Source of the DNA: Cladopsammia gracilis
Taxonomy: Eukaryota; Cnidaria; Anthozoa; Scleractinia; Dendrophylliidae
Assembly (NCBI GenBank): GCA_022457155.1
Contig: JAJGOT010001038.1
Coordinates: 21,001-85,000 of the forward strand
Direction of reading: 5' to 3'
Length of the DNA: 64,000 bases
The notes beneath the pieces were generated by a model. The model made no database searches. It had not been told where the DNA came from and worked only from the letters and a program-made list of their open reading frames with translations. Within the stretch, counting starts at the first letter, position 1. Each line of letters starts with the position of its first letter. This document shows, in pieces, positions 1 through 11,400 of this stretch. The translations under genes and the position numbers were made by a program.

Positions 1-797
1 GCCTTCCATGGCACCCTCAGGTCCTATTCAAGAGAGGCACAAAAACGCAATATTGTTACATTATACAGAATATGACGACCTTGGACAAAAAGCGTGTGCA
101 AAATGTCCTAGCTTCTCGGGGCCTAGCTTGCAATTGCCCATATGAACGTGTGAACGCACTGGATAACATACTTTATTATTCCACTATATGACGTCATTTC
201 ATCTTATAAGCTAATGAGAACACGCAAAATTTCCTCCTTTGTTTGTGATCTGGGTGTAAGCTTAGGTTAGCAGTCGCACTTGTAAAGTAACAAAACTTCA
301 TTAAAGTGTGTGCAAAATCTTCTAGCGCGTTGGGAACACCTAAGTCATGTGGTGGCTGCCTTATTTTGCTCATATTTTCCTTGGAATAAATGGTTGCTTC
401 AACGACGTACATGTTCTTGTTTTACTGTTTAATCATGAACAACAGTCGTGAAACAATTAGTATCGCTTTGGGTGGCTCAGTGGGATATCAAAGACTATTG
501 ATATCCAGCTCGGGTTTTCTCTGGAAAAACAAAAAGGTCGCATAAATACCTTCTTTTGGGAATCGTTTGCAAGAGCCTTTTCAATATACAGCCGTTCTTC
601 CTCAGAGATACATGAATCTTCGGACGGTGAATTTTTGACAACTTAAAACCAGACAATGGCCCACACCACACCAGTGGATCCTAAGGAGTAATATCAAGGG
701 ATCAAGGGATAGCCTAAGGGATAAGGGATATAATCAAGGGATAGTCTAAGGGATAAGGGATATAATCAAGGGATAGCCTAAGGGATACTCGACGAGC
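1..797. other. Intergenic sequence with a short tandem repeat
   Basis: No gene is recognised here. From about 690 to 788 a short AAGGGATA-containing unit (AAGGGATAGCCTAAGGGATA and close variants) is repeated about three times. The rest is AT-rich unique-looking sequence with only small, unsupported open frames. Confidence 0.5.
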
Positions 798-1033
798 ATG
801 GTGAACGAAGGTGAACATCGTTGCCGTTTTGCATTTACTTTGAAGAAAAAAATCCAAGTGAGCGCCGCTTTTTCCAACTGGAAACTATCCATGACGTTAG
901 GAATAGAGCATGGCCTCAGAATACGCGAAATGGGTACTCGGAGCTTTGCCACATCCGAGTAATGGTTCTGGTTCCAAGCACGTGGATCAACGCTTTAGAT
1001 GCATTTCACTGGAAGCAACTTTTTTTATAACAG
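798..1033 (+). pseudogene. Frameshifted copy of an unknown first exon
   Basis: This is the degenerate partner of the open exon at 53932-54167. The two match through ATG, body and the donor-like end AACAG|GTAATT. Relative to the other copy, this one has lost one base near 843-853 (a run of seven A), so the frame changes after about 17 codons and the intact reading cannot be restored without that base. The protein family is not recognised. The segment belongs to the larger duplicated block (about 790-6500 against 53905-57560). Confidence 0.5.
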
Positions 1034-1127
1034 GTAATTTCTAGTTATCCTGATGTCTTTTATTTTAAAGAAATCGCGAAATTCGTGCAAAATTGCCGGT
1101 TGGTACATTTTACGCTGTTTAATTGAT

Positions 1128-1235
1128 GGTTTGCAATCACGTGACCTTCAGTCCTGTCGGACTGAAATGACAAAGGCTATGGCGGCCATGTTGGTGCCAG
1201 AACAAAAGAAGTTCATCAAAATTCTTTTGTAGGTG

Positions 1236-1266
<31 letters not shown>

Positions 1267-1272
1267 CAAACC
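1128..1272. mobile_element. Short inverted-repeat element with CRE-like site (copy 1)
   Basis: The ends are inverted repeats (GGTTTGCA.. and ..TGCAAACC) and both halves contain the sequence reading ACATGGCCGCC towards the inside. The right end contains TGACGTCA. The equivalent place in the duplicated segment near 54270 lacks it, so it is an insertion. AATTG lies on both sides (1121-1125 and 1276-1280), a possible target duplication. Relatives are at 14792-14946 and 27490-27666. Confidence 0.7.
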
Positions 1273-1319
1273 AAGAATTGTTTTCGATATTTTGGAAAAG
1301 CAGGGTCAAGTACAAAGCT

Positions 1320-3345
1320 TCGACTTGATACAATAGAGAGCATTCATTATCACAGACTTGATACAATAGAGAGCATTCATTATCATAGACTTGATACAAT
1401 AGAGAGCATTCATTATCACAGACTTGATACAATAGAGAACATTCATTATCACAGACTTGATACAATAGAGAGCATTCATTATCACAGACTTGATACAATA
1501 GAGAGCATTCATTATCACAGACTTGATACAATAGAGAGCATTCATTATCACAGACTTGATACAATAGAGAGCATTCATTATCACAGACTTGATACAATAG
1601 AGAGCATTCATTATCATAGACTTGATACAATAGAGAGCATTCATTATCACAGACTTGATACAATAGAGAACATTCATTATCACAGACTTGATACAATAGA
1701 GAGCATTCATTATCACAGACTTGATACAATAGAGAGCATTCATTATCACAGACTTGATACAATAGAGAGCATTCATTATCACAGACTTGATACAATAGAG
1801 AGCATTCATTATCACAGACTTGATACAATAGAGAGCATTCATTATCGCAGACTTGATACAATAGAGAGCATTCATTATCACAGACTTGATACAATAGAGA
1901 GTATTCATTATCACAGACTTGATACAATAGAGAGCATTCATTATCATAGACTTGATACAATAGAGAGTATTCATTATCACAGACTTGATACAATAGAGAG
2001 CATTCATTATCACAGACTTGATACAATAGACAGCATTCATTATCACAGACTTGATACAATAGACAGCATTCATTATCACAGACTTGATACAATAGACAGC
2101 ATTCATTATCACAGACTTGATACAATAGAGAACATTCATTATCACAGACTTGATACAATAGAGAGCATTCATTATCGCAGACTTGATACAATAGAGAGCA
2201 TTCATTATCACAGACTTGATACAATAGAGAGCATTCATTATCACAGACTTGATACAATAGAGAGCATTCATTATCACAGACTTGATACAATAGAGAGCAT
2301 TCATTATCACAGACTTGATACAATAGAGAGCATTCATTATCGCAGACTTGATACAATAGAGAGCATTCATTATCACAGACTTGATACAATAGAGAGTATT
2401 CATTATCACAGACTTGATACAATAGAGAGCATTCATTATCATAGACTTGATACAATAGAGAGTATTCATTATCACAGACTTGATACAATAGAGAGCATTC
2501 ATTATCACAGACTTGATACAATAGACAGCATTCATTATCACAGACTTGATACAATAGACAGCATTCATTATCACAGACTTGATACAATAGACAGCATTCA
2601 TTATCACAGACTTGATACAATAGAGAACATTCATTATCACAGACTTGATACAATAGAGAGCATTCATTATCACAGACTTGATACAATTAAGAGAGCATTC
2701 ATTATCACAGACTTGATACAATTAAGAGAACATTCATTATCACTGACTTGATACAATAGAGAGCATTCATTATTACAGACTTGATACAATAGAGAGCATT
2801 CATTATCACAGACTTGATACAATAGAGAGCATTCATTATCACAGACTTGATACAATAGAGAGCATTCATTATCGCAGACTTGATACAATAGAGAGCATTC
2901 ATTATCACAGACTTGATACAATAGAGAGCATTCATTATCGCAGACTTGATACAATAGAGAGCATTCATTATCATAGACTTGATACAATAGAGAGTATTCA
3001 TTATCACAGACTTGATACAATAGAGAGCATTCATTATCACAGACTTGATACAATAGACAGCATTCATTATCACAGACTTGATACAATAGACAGCATTCAT
3101 TATCACAGACTTGATACAATAGACAGCATTCATTATCACAGACTTGATACAATAGAGAACATTCATTATCACAGACTTGATACAATAGAGAGCATTCATT
3201 ATCACAGACTTGATACAATTAAGAGAGCATTCATTATCACAGACTTGATACAATTAAGAGAACATTCATTATCACTGACTTGATACAATAGAGAGCATTC
3301 ATTATCACAGACTTGATACAATTAAGAGAGCATTCATTATCGCAG
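1320..3345. repeat. 33-bp minisatellite with higher-order structure
   Basis: About 60 copies of a 33-bp unit (ACTTGATACAATAGAGAGCA plus 13 bases). Because 33 is divisible by three and the unit lacks stops in several frames, long false reading frames appear on both strands. Variant units recur as blocks: three consecutive GACAGC variants followed by a GAGAAC variant occur near 2033-2130, 2525-2625 and 3055-3155, about 495 and 530 bp apart, so blocks of about 15 units were copied. Units with an extra AATTAAG occur near 2690, 2725, 3220 and 3255. The paralogous segment (about 54326-54360) contains just one copy of this unit. Confidence 0.95.
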
Positions 3346-3411
3346 ACTTTTTCAAGAAGCTTTCAAGATGTGCAAAAAGGAGCGATTTAAGAATACCCGA
3401 CCACTAATTCC

Positions 3412-3579
3412 CTATTTTCGAATTGCCCATAATACACTTTATTTGCCACCCAAATTTTGCATAAACAATTGTTCTGAAATGCTCTTGAGAATATGCAGGC
3501 CTCCCAAGAGCATTTACAAACAATACTTTATGCAAAATTAGGGGGGCAAACAAAGTGTATTATGGGCAATTCGAAAATA
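3412..3579. mobile_element. Palindromic MITE absent from the paralogous segment
   Basis: Long inverted repeats: CTATTTTCGAATTGCCCATA at the left and its complement at the right, with a small central loop around AGAATATGCAGG. The equivalent position in the duplicated segment (about 54395-54410) runs straight from the flank to ATGATATCCC, which shows insertion after duplication. Confidence 0.75.
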
Positions 3580-3769
3580 AAGAATTTATCATGATATCCC
3601 TAAACGTTTGGAAGAACGAGGCATATGAAAACAAAAGAAAACATTCATATTCAATGACATGCAAATAAGTGGTCGGGTATTCTACAGTTTTGCTCAAAAA
3701 TAACGAAAGTTAAACCTACATGAAAATAAAAGGCATTGGGGTGCCTGTGAGAAATACTTAGTTAAAATT

Positions 3770-4080
3770 ACAATTTAACAAACATGTTTTATTCAAAGGA
3801 AAAATCTGTGATAGGTGGTTCTAATTTTTCAGTTTGAGGGTAAAATCCAAAGTGTGACTATTCAAATGCCACCATAAAGCTAATGAGCAGTACTGTCCTG
3901 TAGTACTGTTTATTATACTGTCCTGTGGTACTGTTTATTATACTGTCCTGTAGTACTGTTTATTATACTGTCCTGTAGTACTGTTTATTATACTGTCCTG
4001 TGGTACTGTTTATTGTGCTGTTCAAAGTGGTTCTAATTTTTTAGTTTGGGGGTTTGAAATCCTAGTGTGTAACCATTCAA
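3770..4080. repeat. Tandem repeat of the TACTGTTTATTAT family
   Basis: Short sub-repeats of about 26 bp (TACTGTCCTGTAGTACTGTT plus TATTA) sit inside one or two longer monomers with AAGGTGGTTCTAA-like and GTGACCATTCAAATG-like blocks. The same family occurs at 44600-45000, 47400-47640, 50416-50690 and 54700-54930. Confidence 0.7.
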
Positions 4081-4088
4081 ATGGGTAA

Positions 4089-4210
4089 GATTTTCGTGTA
4101 ACCCCACGCATTAATTATGCATGTATGTCCTATTTTTTTTGTTAGGTGTTCTGTTGTTTCAGTTTAAAGAACGGTATGCATAACTAATGTATGGGGTTAT
4201 ACGGAAATCT
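4089..4210. mobile_element. Small palindromic MITE
   Basis: Inverted ends GATTTTCGTGTAACCCCACG and its imperfect complement around 4185-4210 (GGGGTTATACGGAAATC), with a T-rich centre. No matching sequence was seen at the equivalent place of the paralogous segment. No clear target duplication was established. Confidence 0.5.
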
Positions 4211-4790
4211 CAATATATAACATAATAAGAAAGTGACCACTCGACAGCTTTTATTTTAATAGTCACACTAAAGAAGTTCATCCACATTCATTAAAAGGTG
4301 ATTAACCCAATGTCCGAGCCCTGGGAATGAATGGGGTAAGCCCCCAGGGGTTGGGGGGGGGGGGAGGTGGGTACTCAGGTGTAATAGTGGGTTGTAATAG
4401 TAATATTACAATGTAATAGTGGGTTGGGAACGGGAGCGGGTATTCAGGTGTAATAGTGGCGGGGAGGAAAGCCCCAGGGGTTGGGGGGTTGGGTACTTAG
4501 GTGTAATAGTGACGGGGAGGAAATCCCCCAGGAGTTCGGAGGGGGGAAGGGGTACTCAGGTGTAAATGCAGGTGGAGATGCGAAGACCTTTTTGGTTTGA
4601 AATTTGTTATATGAAGACTTTTTGTGGTGACCTTGTTGGGGTGAACAATTTTGGTGAGGACGTTTATGGGGGGCTTTTTGGGGGTTCTGAGCCGTTGGGA
4701 CATTTTTAAAGGACTTTTTTGCCCAATTTGGCCTCATTTCTTTTTTTGCGGATCCAGAGCAAAATCGCAAAAATACAAAATTTCAATTTC

Positions 4791-4898
<108 letters not shown>

Positions 4899-6500
4899 TT
4901 TTCAAGATCAAAACAAATTTCTGTGAAAAAGGCGAAATCTTAAGGCGGGGGTAGACCTGAATGCCATTTTTACGCCGCTTAACAGGGGTTTAATGAAAAT
5001 ATCTTGTTCGCGTTTCAAGCAATCCAAAAACGCTTTGTTCATCTCATGAATCTATGTTATGGGTTGTTTTGTAAATTTTTGGCTGATTTTTAGGTATGTT
5101 TGGGAGGAAATAGTTTTTCTCAAAGGATTTGTAAAATTTTAAGAAATAAGATTTATTGAGGATAAATGAACCAAAATAGTCCGCTAGCAAGCAACCTGGG
5201 CTGCTCTTGCGTCAGTTTGCGTGCATATCAACTGTCCGTTGCTGTTCCAATGATCATTTTCCTTTTTCTATCCCTTTTTAAACCTCTAAAAATTTCATTC
5301 AAATTCAGGTAAACAGCCCATAACATAGATTCATGAGATGTTCTAAGCGTTTTTAAATTGCTTGAAACGTGAACGAGATATTTCCTCTCTCTCTGTCGAT
5401 TCGATGTCGTAGTCCGTTGCTTCAATAAGCTTATACAGATTCTCTTTTGTGACAAAACCTCGTAAAACACACATCTCGGCCCATGATAGCACACTGATTG
5501 GGAATAATTATTGAAATACAATTATATCCAATTTTCCTTCATGCATTGCCTGCATTCAGACGAATATTTCTTGAGTCCTTCAATGTGTGGTCAATCTTCA
5601 ACAGGCGCAATATGCGTGACCTGCCTCGTTTCCAGTCCAGCCTCGATTGCAAAACTTAAAGGGCACACGGGACTCAGCCTTGCGTGACAAGGAAGAAAGT
5701 TTGTCAGAATGAGCAATAAACGCGTAATTTTTCAGCCTTTTGTTTGCTTGAGGACTAACATTTGGTGGCAATTTGAACCATTTTTTTTTTTCAATAAGGC
5801 AAAGTTTAACAAGCAAAAGCCAAATTATGGCCTGAACGCAGCTTTTGATCGCAGTTTTACTAGTGTTTCGTCGAAGAGTATTTCTTCTAAACTCCTTCCA
5901 TCTTCAGTGATTGCTTTGTGAGGTAAGCATGGTTTTGTTTATTTTGATTCAATCGATACACATATTTTTAAACATAGAAACGATAATTTTGTTTTCTAAT
6001 AAGGTTTTACAAACTGGTCTTCCTTGGATTTATATCCCCACTCTTGGATTTAAACAGGATGGCATATAAAAAACTGACGGTATAGTTGGTATAAATCACA
6101 ACGCAAAACTAAGAAGGCGAACAATCGAAAAGAACAAGTGACATAAATTAGGCAGAATCGAACCAAATTTGCAAAAATCGTAACCTATTTTACATGTCTG
6201 ATGAATCTCAGTCTTTTATATGAAGTTATCCTAATTATAAGTAAAATTCCATATTCCGTAATAACACTTTTTCTCGAGCGTTTCAAGTTACCCCAAAACA
6301 CAATTACTGAGATTATAGCTTTTTTTTTTTATAGATTTTCTCACGAGGCAGCCTTGCGTGAACAGGAAGAAATGTTGTCAAAATAGAAAACAAACATGTA
6401 ATTTTTCAACCCTTTTGAAGAGATGGCGGCACGTTCTTGCGCTTCTTGCAAAACTGAAAAAAGAGGCAAGTCATAAACAGTAATTACAGTCGATTTCCCA

Positions 6501-6755
6501 TCCCGCATTCCGGCCTAATATGAGATCCGCTTTTGAATTTCTCTAAAATGGCTGATGTACTTATTCAAATAAGACCCCATTCACATTGAACATGTTAATA
6601 ATAATAAATAATAACTGTTTATTCACAAATTTCATTAAGAAACGTGAAAAGGAGATAGAAGAGGTTATCCCTTTCTAGTTTATCTCCCTCCCTAGACTAG
6701 TAACTAGAGCATAAGTAAACAAAAAATATACACATCACATTTCAAACTATAAAAT
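6501..6755. other. Unassigned intergenic sequence
   Basis: AT-rich sequence between the end of the duplicated block and a retrotransposon fragment. It probably contains the 3' untranslated tail of that fragment (AATAATAATAAATAATAA near 6597, read on the minus strand as its 3' end). No gene is seen. Confidence 0.4.
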
Positions 6756-7085
6756 AAATTTAAGATAAATAGCGTCTGAGCTTGTTCTTAAAAATGTTCA
6801 AATTTTCTGCTTCGGCGATTTCTTTTGGCAATTTATTCCATGCGTCGATTATGCGAATAAAAAAGAATATTTGTAACTATTTAGTGTTGCGGATTTGGAC
6901 TTGAGTTTCAAACGGTGGCTGGCTCTTAAGGGTTTTGTTAAACCAAGTTGTTTTCAATCTCTATCTTGAATACTTTTTAAAAGCATAAGATAAAATGCAT
7001 AAGATTCAGAATACCAGGAAAGTTTTAATAGTCCGTCGTAGTCAATAAGTTTTCGTTCGGTGATATTTTTACTTCAAATGTCACG
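6756..7085 (-). pseudogene. Non-LTR retrotransposon 3' coding fragment
   Basis: On the minus strand one frame reads ATLNSYKYSFFIRIIDAWNK, then LPKEIAEAENLNIFKNKLRR, then a stop. This is the typical C-terminal tail of CR1/L2/Jockey-type reverse transcriptases (W-N-x-LP, then a basic K-x-K-L-R-R-Y-L end). Upstream, in a partly shifted frame, ERKLIDYDGLLKLSWYSES fits the preceding part of the same family. No catalytic motifs are present; it is a 5'-truncated relic. Confidence 0.7.
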
Positions 7086-7198
7086 AGAACTTTCGAGATA
7101 GTTTTCCATTAATCAGCATTTGAAGACCGAGTCAAAGTCGATTAAAAATTTTTGTATTTCACTTGCCCGCCGACACAGCACCACAGTTTCTTTGGAAA

Positions 7199-7640
7199 CA
7201 AACCCTTTTAGCGAAAAGGACTGGAACAAGCGACGGGCATATTCACTCGGCTATTTATTTTAACAAACCCTTTTAGCGAAAAGGGCTGGAAAAAGTGACG
7301 GGCATATTCACTCGGCTATTTATTATAACAAACCCTTTTAGCGAAAAGGACTGGAATAAGCAACGGGCATATTCACTCGGCTATTTATTTTAACAAACCC
7401 TTTTAGCGAAAAGGGCTGGAAAAAGTGACGGGCATATTCACTCGGCTATTTATTATAACAAACCCTTTTAGCGAAAAGGACTGGAATAAGCGACGGGCAT
7501 ATTCACTCGGCTATTTATTATAACAAACCCTTTTAGCGAAAAAGGACTGGAATAAGCGACGGGCATATTCACTCGGCTATTTATTGTAACAAACCCTTTT
7601 AGCGAAAAAGGACTGGAATAAGCGACGGGCATATTCACTC
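7199..7640. repeat. 65-bp tandem repeat, seven copies
   Basis: Units begin CAAACCCTTTTAGCGAAAAG at 7199, 7264, 7329, 7394, 7459, 7524 and 7590, giving a period of 65 (66 once, one extra A). The units differ by only a few bases, so the array is young. Alternating variants (GGGCTGGAAAAAGTGACG against GGACTGGAATAAGCGACG) suggest a two-unit step in part of the array. Confidence 0.95.
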
Positions 7641-8476
7641 AAGGGTATTTTCGGCGCACTAGACACAATAATGAAATAAATTCCCTCAGTAACTTTGATT
7701 CTAGATTTCTTGCGCGCTTACACTAAACCTGTAATTTTCGAAACACTCTGTTTACATTCAAGTTGATTCAGGTCTGATGAACAAATGAGTTTGAAGTATA
7801 GGTAAGAAATTTAAAAAATGTAGCCTAATAATTCGGCTGAGATCGACAGCCGGTTTATTTAGGTCCTTTTCAGTCAACATTAAGGTCTTGTAGAATACTG
7901 AAAATATATATTTTTCTTAAACACTGAGTAATTCAGTGTACCAAATTCAATACATATACTTGAATACGGTTGCGACTTTAGACTACTCTGAGTTAATCAG
8001 TCTTCAACCCGGGAAGGGGGGGGGGGGCTCCCTATGATGGGCTATACGGGGATGCTCCGCCCGAAAGGGGTGCCATTTTTAGGCTGGAGGTATTTAAAAG
8101 GGAAGGGATTTCGCGAGTTGAATATAGAAAAGGGTAGGAAAAACTGTTATTAAGGTATTAAAATGGTCTTTCAAAATATCTCAAACAAACGCTAGTGGTA
8201 GTGCTAATGGTAACACTTGATGTTTTTCCCCGTACAAAACCCTGTTGAGCCTTGTTGAGTACCGCCCCTTCACCCCCCCTCCTGGGTCGGCAATGCCAAG
8301 ATCACCTTTTGTCTTACAAGTCAGGGATGTAAATATCATCACAAAAGGTTTTCCATCTCGTATATTTTCAAGTTCTACAATAAAGTAAACCAAAGACCGG
8401 AACTCCAAGCTAACCTTTATACACGAACAAATTTGTTTAACATCGTCAGTTCACTTGTGAGGAGCGGAGAGTGAAG
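7641..8476. promoter_or_regulatory. Upstream region of the collagen/EAR gene
   Basis: This holds the expected promoter and 5' leader of the gene starting at 8477. A guanine run (about 8013-8024) and a complementary-looking cytosine-rich part (about 8262-8285) suggest that much of 7990-8310 is an inserted repeat. CTTTATACACG near 8414-8424 could be a TATA-like element, but this was not established. Confidence 0.3.
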
Positions 8477-11400
8477 ATGTTTCGTTTGTTCTTCTTGTTG
8501 GCTTTGGCCAGTTTCTTGGCCGGTTCCTTCGGAACATCGCAGAACAAATCTTCAAATCAGGTAAAGTCAAAGTAACAATTCTAAGCCCTATAGTATTCAA
8601 TTTTTTCCTCATTGGTAAAAATAGTTAAAATTTCTAGACCCCGATCTCCTTGAGCTTGTCTTTCAGTATCTCGATCGCTTCCAGTTACAGAAACGGTAAC
8701 ATTTATCTCGTTTTTGAGCTAAAAGGTGGACTTCGTTTCTGATGATCTTACGGCAATAAACCAGGAAATTTTTCTGAACAGCAACTTAGGTGCGCCAAGG
8801 CAAATTAATGAAGTTATTTTTCTTTTTATCAGATCAGTTCTGCTTCTCACGGTTTTGTTCAAATTCTCGTCTGTTCATTAAACTCTCGATAAAAGCAAAG
8901 TTGCGAAAAGCAGTATCGGAGAAAAAGATTCAGTGGATGCTATAAATTTTCTGCGCGCAGTTTCATCGTTGATCAGCATGAAAAACTATTTTGCTAATGT
9001 TGTGTTCCCAGTGCATCTTGGGTAGTTCCAGTCCTTTGTGGGGGCAAACGACCAGTTTTTGAAATTTTAATTTTGGCCGTTTGCCCCCACAAAGGACTAG
9101 AACTACCCAAGATGCACTAGGAACACGACATTAGCAAAATAGTCTAATCCCAGTCTTCTCGCGTGATAAAATCAACGCCTGGCGAATAATTTGCAAACCC
9201 TCAATTTGATTGTTATTCTTGGCCGAGGCGCCAATTTAGGTTTATTTTGCTCAAAAATACCAGTGTTTGAGTCCCAGACTAATGCCCAAGCAGCGGATGT
9301 TCAATGAGAGAAGTTTTTAAGGAGAGTCAGCGATATTCTGGTTCAAAATCGCGTATATTTTAGAATGGATATCACATTCGAAGAAAGTAAGTTTTTTCAA
9401 TATTATCACTCATTAACAGTTAACGAATTGGCTTTCATTACAGTATAGGCAGTACAGTTAACGAGTCGCTTTCATTACAGTATAGGCAGTTTTTGTTACT
9501 TTCAATACCAAAATGATACAATTCCTTCTTTGTAGCGATAATTCTATGTAGAAATTTGAAAGTTGGTGGTATAGATTGTTTTTTTTTTTTTTTTTTTGTG
9601 ATAGCAAACTGAATGGGGGTACAGTTCTATAACTTTGTTTTTTTTATGTGATATGGCAACTTCTAATAATAAATAGTTAACTATTTTACAGCAGAAAAAT
9701 AATTTTCGATTTTACCAATTTAAAAAAGTTGGACGGTACATTTATGTAAGCTTGTGAGTTTTTCTTGTTTTGACAATCTTTTAATGGGGAACCTGTGATC
9801 ATCATAGGCTGCTGTTTTCAACCAAATATTATGCTTCTTGTTAATTTGGAGCGGGTATGTTAAAAAATAGTCTGGAGAATTTCAAATTGGGTTCCTTTAA
9901 GTGTTTCTGGCTAATATTTTTATACATGTAGTTTTATTGAAGAAAAAAAGATTTTTAGTCTTTCTAACAAGTCTCTGAAATGATTGACCATGAAAGGTTT
10001 TCTCGCAAAATAAATTGTTTGATTTAATACCGTTTTTTAATACTGTTTTTTTAATACTGTTTTTTTCTGTTTTTGGCAGACTGTTTTTTTTTTAATTACA
10101 CTTCAAAGAATAAAAACACATTGTTACATTTGTACATTACTTCAGTAAACAGTGGTAATTAGCTTATGAAGAAAATTCAGTGTTTAAAAATAAAGTGGCA
10201 CAAATTGTTTTTTTTTTATGTGGAAGGTGATCAGGATCTACTAGCTTTACAGGGATACAATTAAAGGAATGCAATGTTTTTATATTAATTTCAGTAACTG
10301 TCTTGTCCTCAGTGCAGTTCTAGGCACTACATAGTCATCAGAACTTCATCATTCCCTGGTTCTGTTCTTTCAAAAAATTACTTCTGGGGTGGAAGTTTTC
10401 TTACTGACAATAAAACACAATTCCCCTGATTTTAAGAGTTGCAACTTAAAGGTTGCTTTTTACCTCATGCGCGAAGCACCATGAGGTCATAAAATGGGCT
10501 TCGTTTTTCTTGTTATTTTTATTTTTTGTGTCATGATTTTGCATGCAAATTTATGCACGCATATTTTAGTGACCAGGTCCTCGGGTCACCAGCATATTCT
10601 ACAAAAATGGCTGCCGCGCTCGGCATGAGCTTGGTTTTTAAAACTGTAGTTTCATGTCATCGGATTAATAACTCACATTTGAAATATTCAAAATGGAAAG
10701 AGAAAGCTTTAAAGAATATCCATTAAGCCACTATGGTGGAGAAAAAGGAGAGCTTTCAGCAACTAAATCTTCGAGGAAATTCATACGCTTTTATCAGTGC
10801 GGGGGCGATCAAAACCGAAGAAGCAGATTTCATACACATGAGGGATTTTACTGTAAAAGAAATTACAATTTTTTGGTGAGAATTTATGTTGATATCAATC
10901 TGTGTTCTGGTTAGTTTTGGAGAAATATTTATAAAACATGCTAAAATTCAATCGTAATGGCATCTTATATTTACATGTAAACAAAATATCTAACTTCACA
11001 CGCGTCGCCTACGCAAAAGATGTCTGTGTATGTTTTGCAATTTTCATTTCCCAATCAGTTTCTAGGGCAATTTTCGATACAACTTGTGTATTTTATTCAA
11101 AAATTAGTCATACTAGTAATTCTAGACCGAGTAAAAGTTTTTGTGCACGGTCGCATATTATTCTGTTATTGAGATTCGCTAAAATTGAAAAAAAATAGCC
11201 CGGTTGTTTGCTGATTTCATTGCTTTTAAAAGTAGTCTTTTCAAATGTAACGGAAATAAGTCACGGTTTGGGAAATAAAAGACGAGTGTGTATTTGATCG
11301 GGAATCAATAAATTAAATATTCAAAGCGAGTACAGAAAACGTGTTTTAGCGTGTTCTTTAGTGTGTCACGCAAAATTCGTTGAGGTGAGAACGGGTGCGT

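Noticed and set aside
1148..3253. Long open frames of up to 512 codons on both strands in the minisatellite
   Set aside because: They arise because the 33-bp unit is a multiple of three without stops; several frames on both strands are equally open, there is no start context or splice support, and the paralogous locus has one unit.
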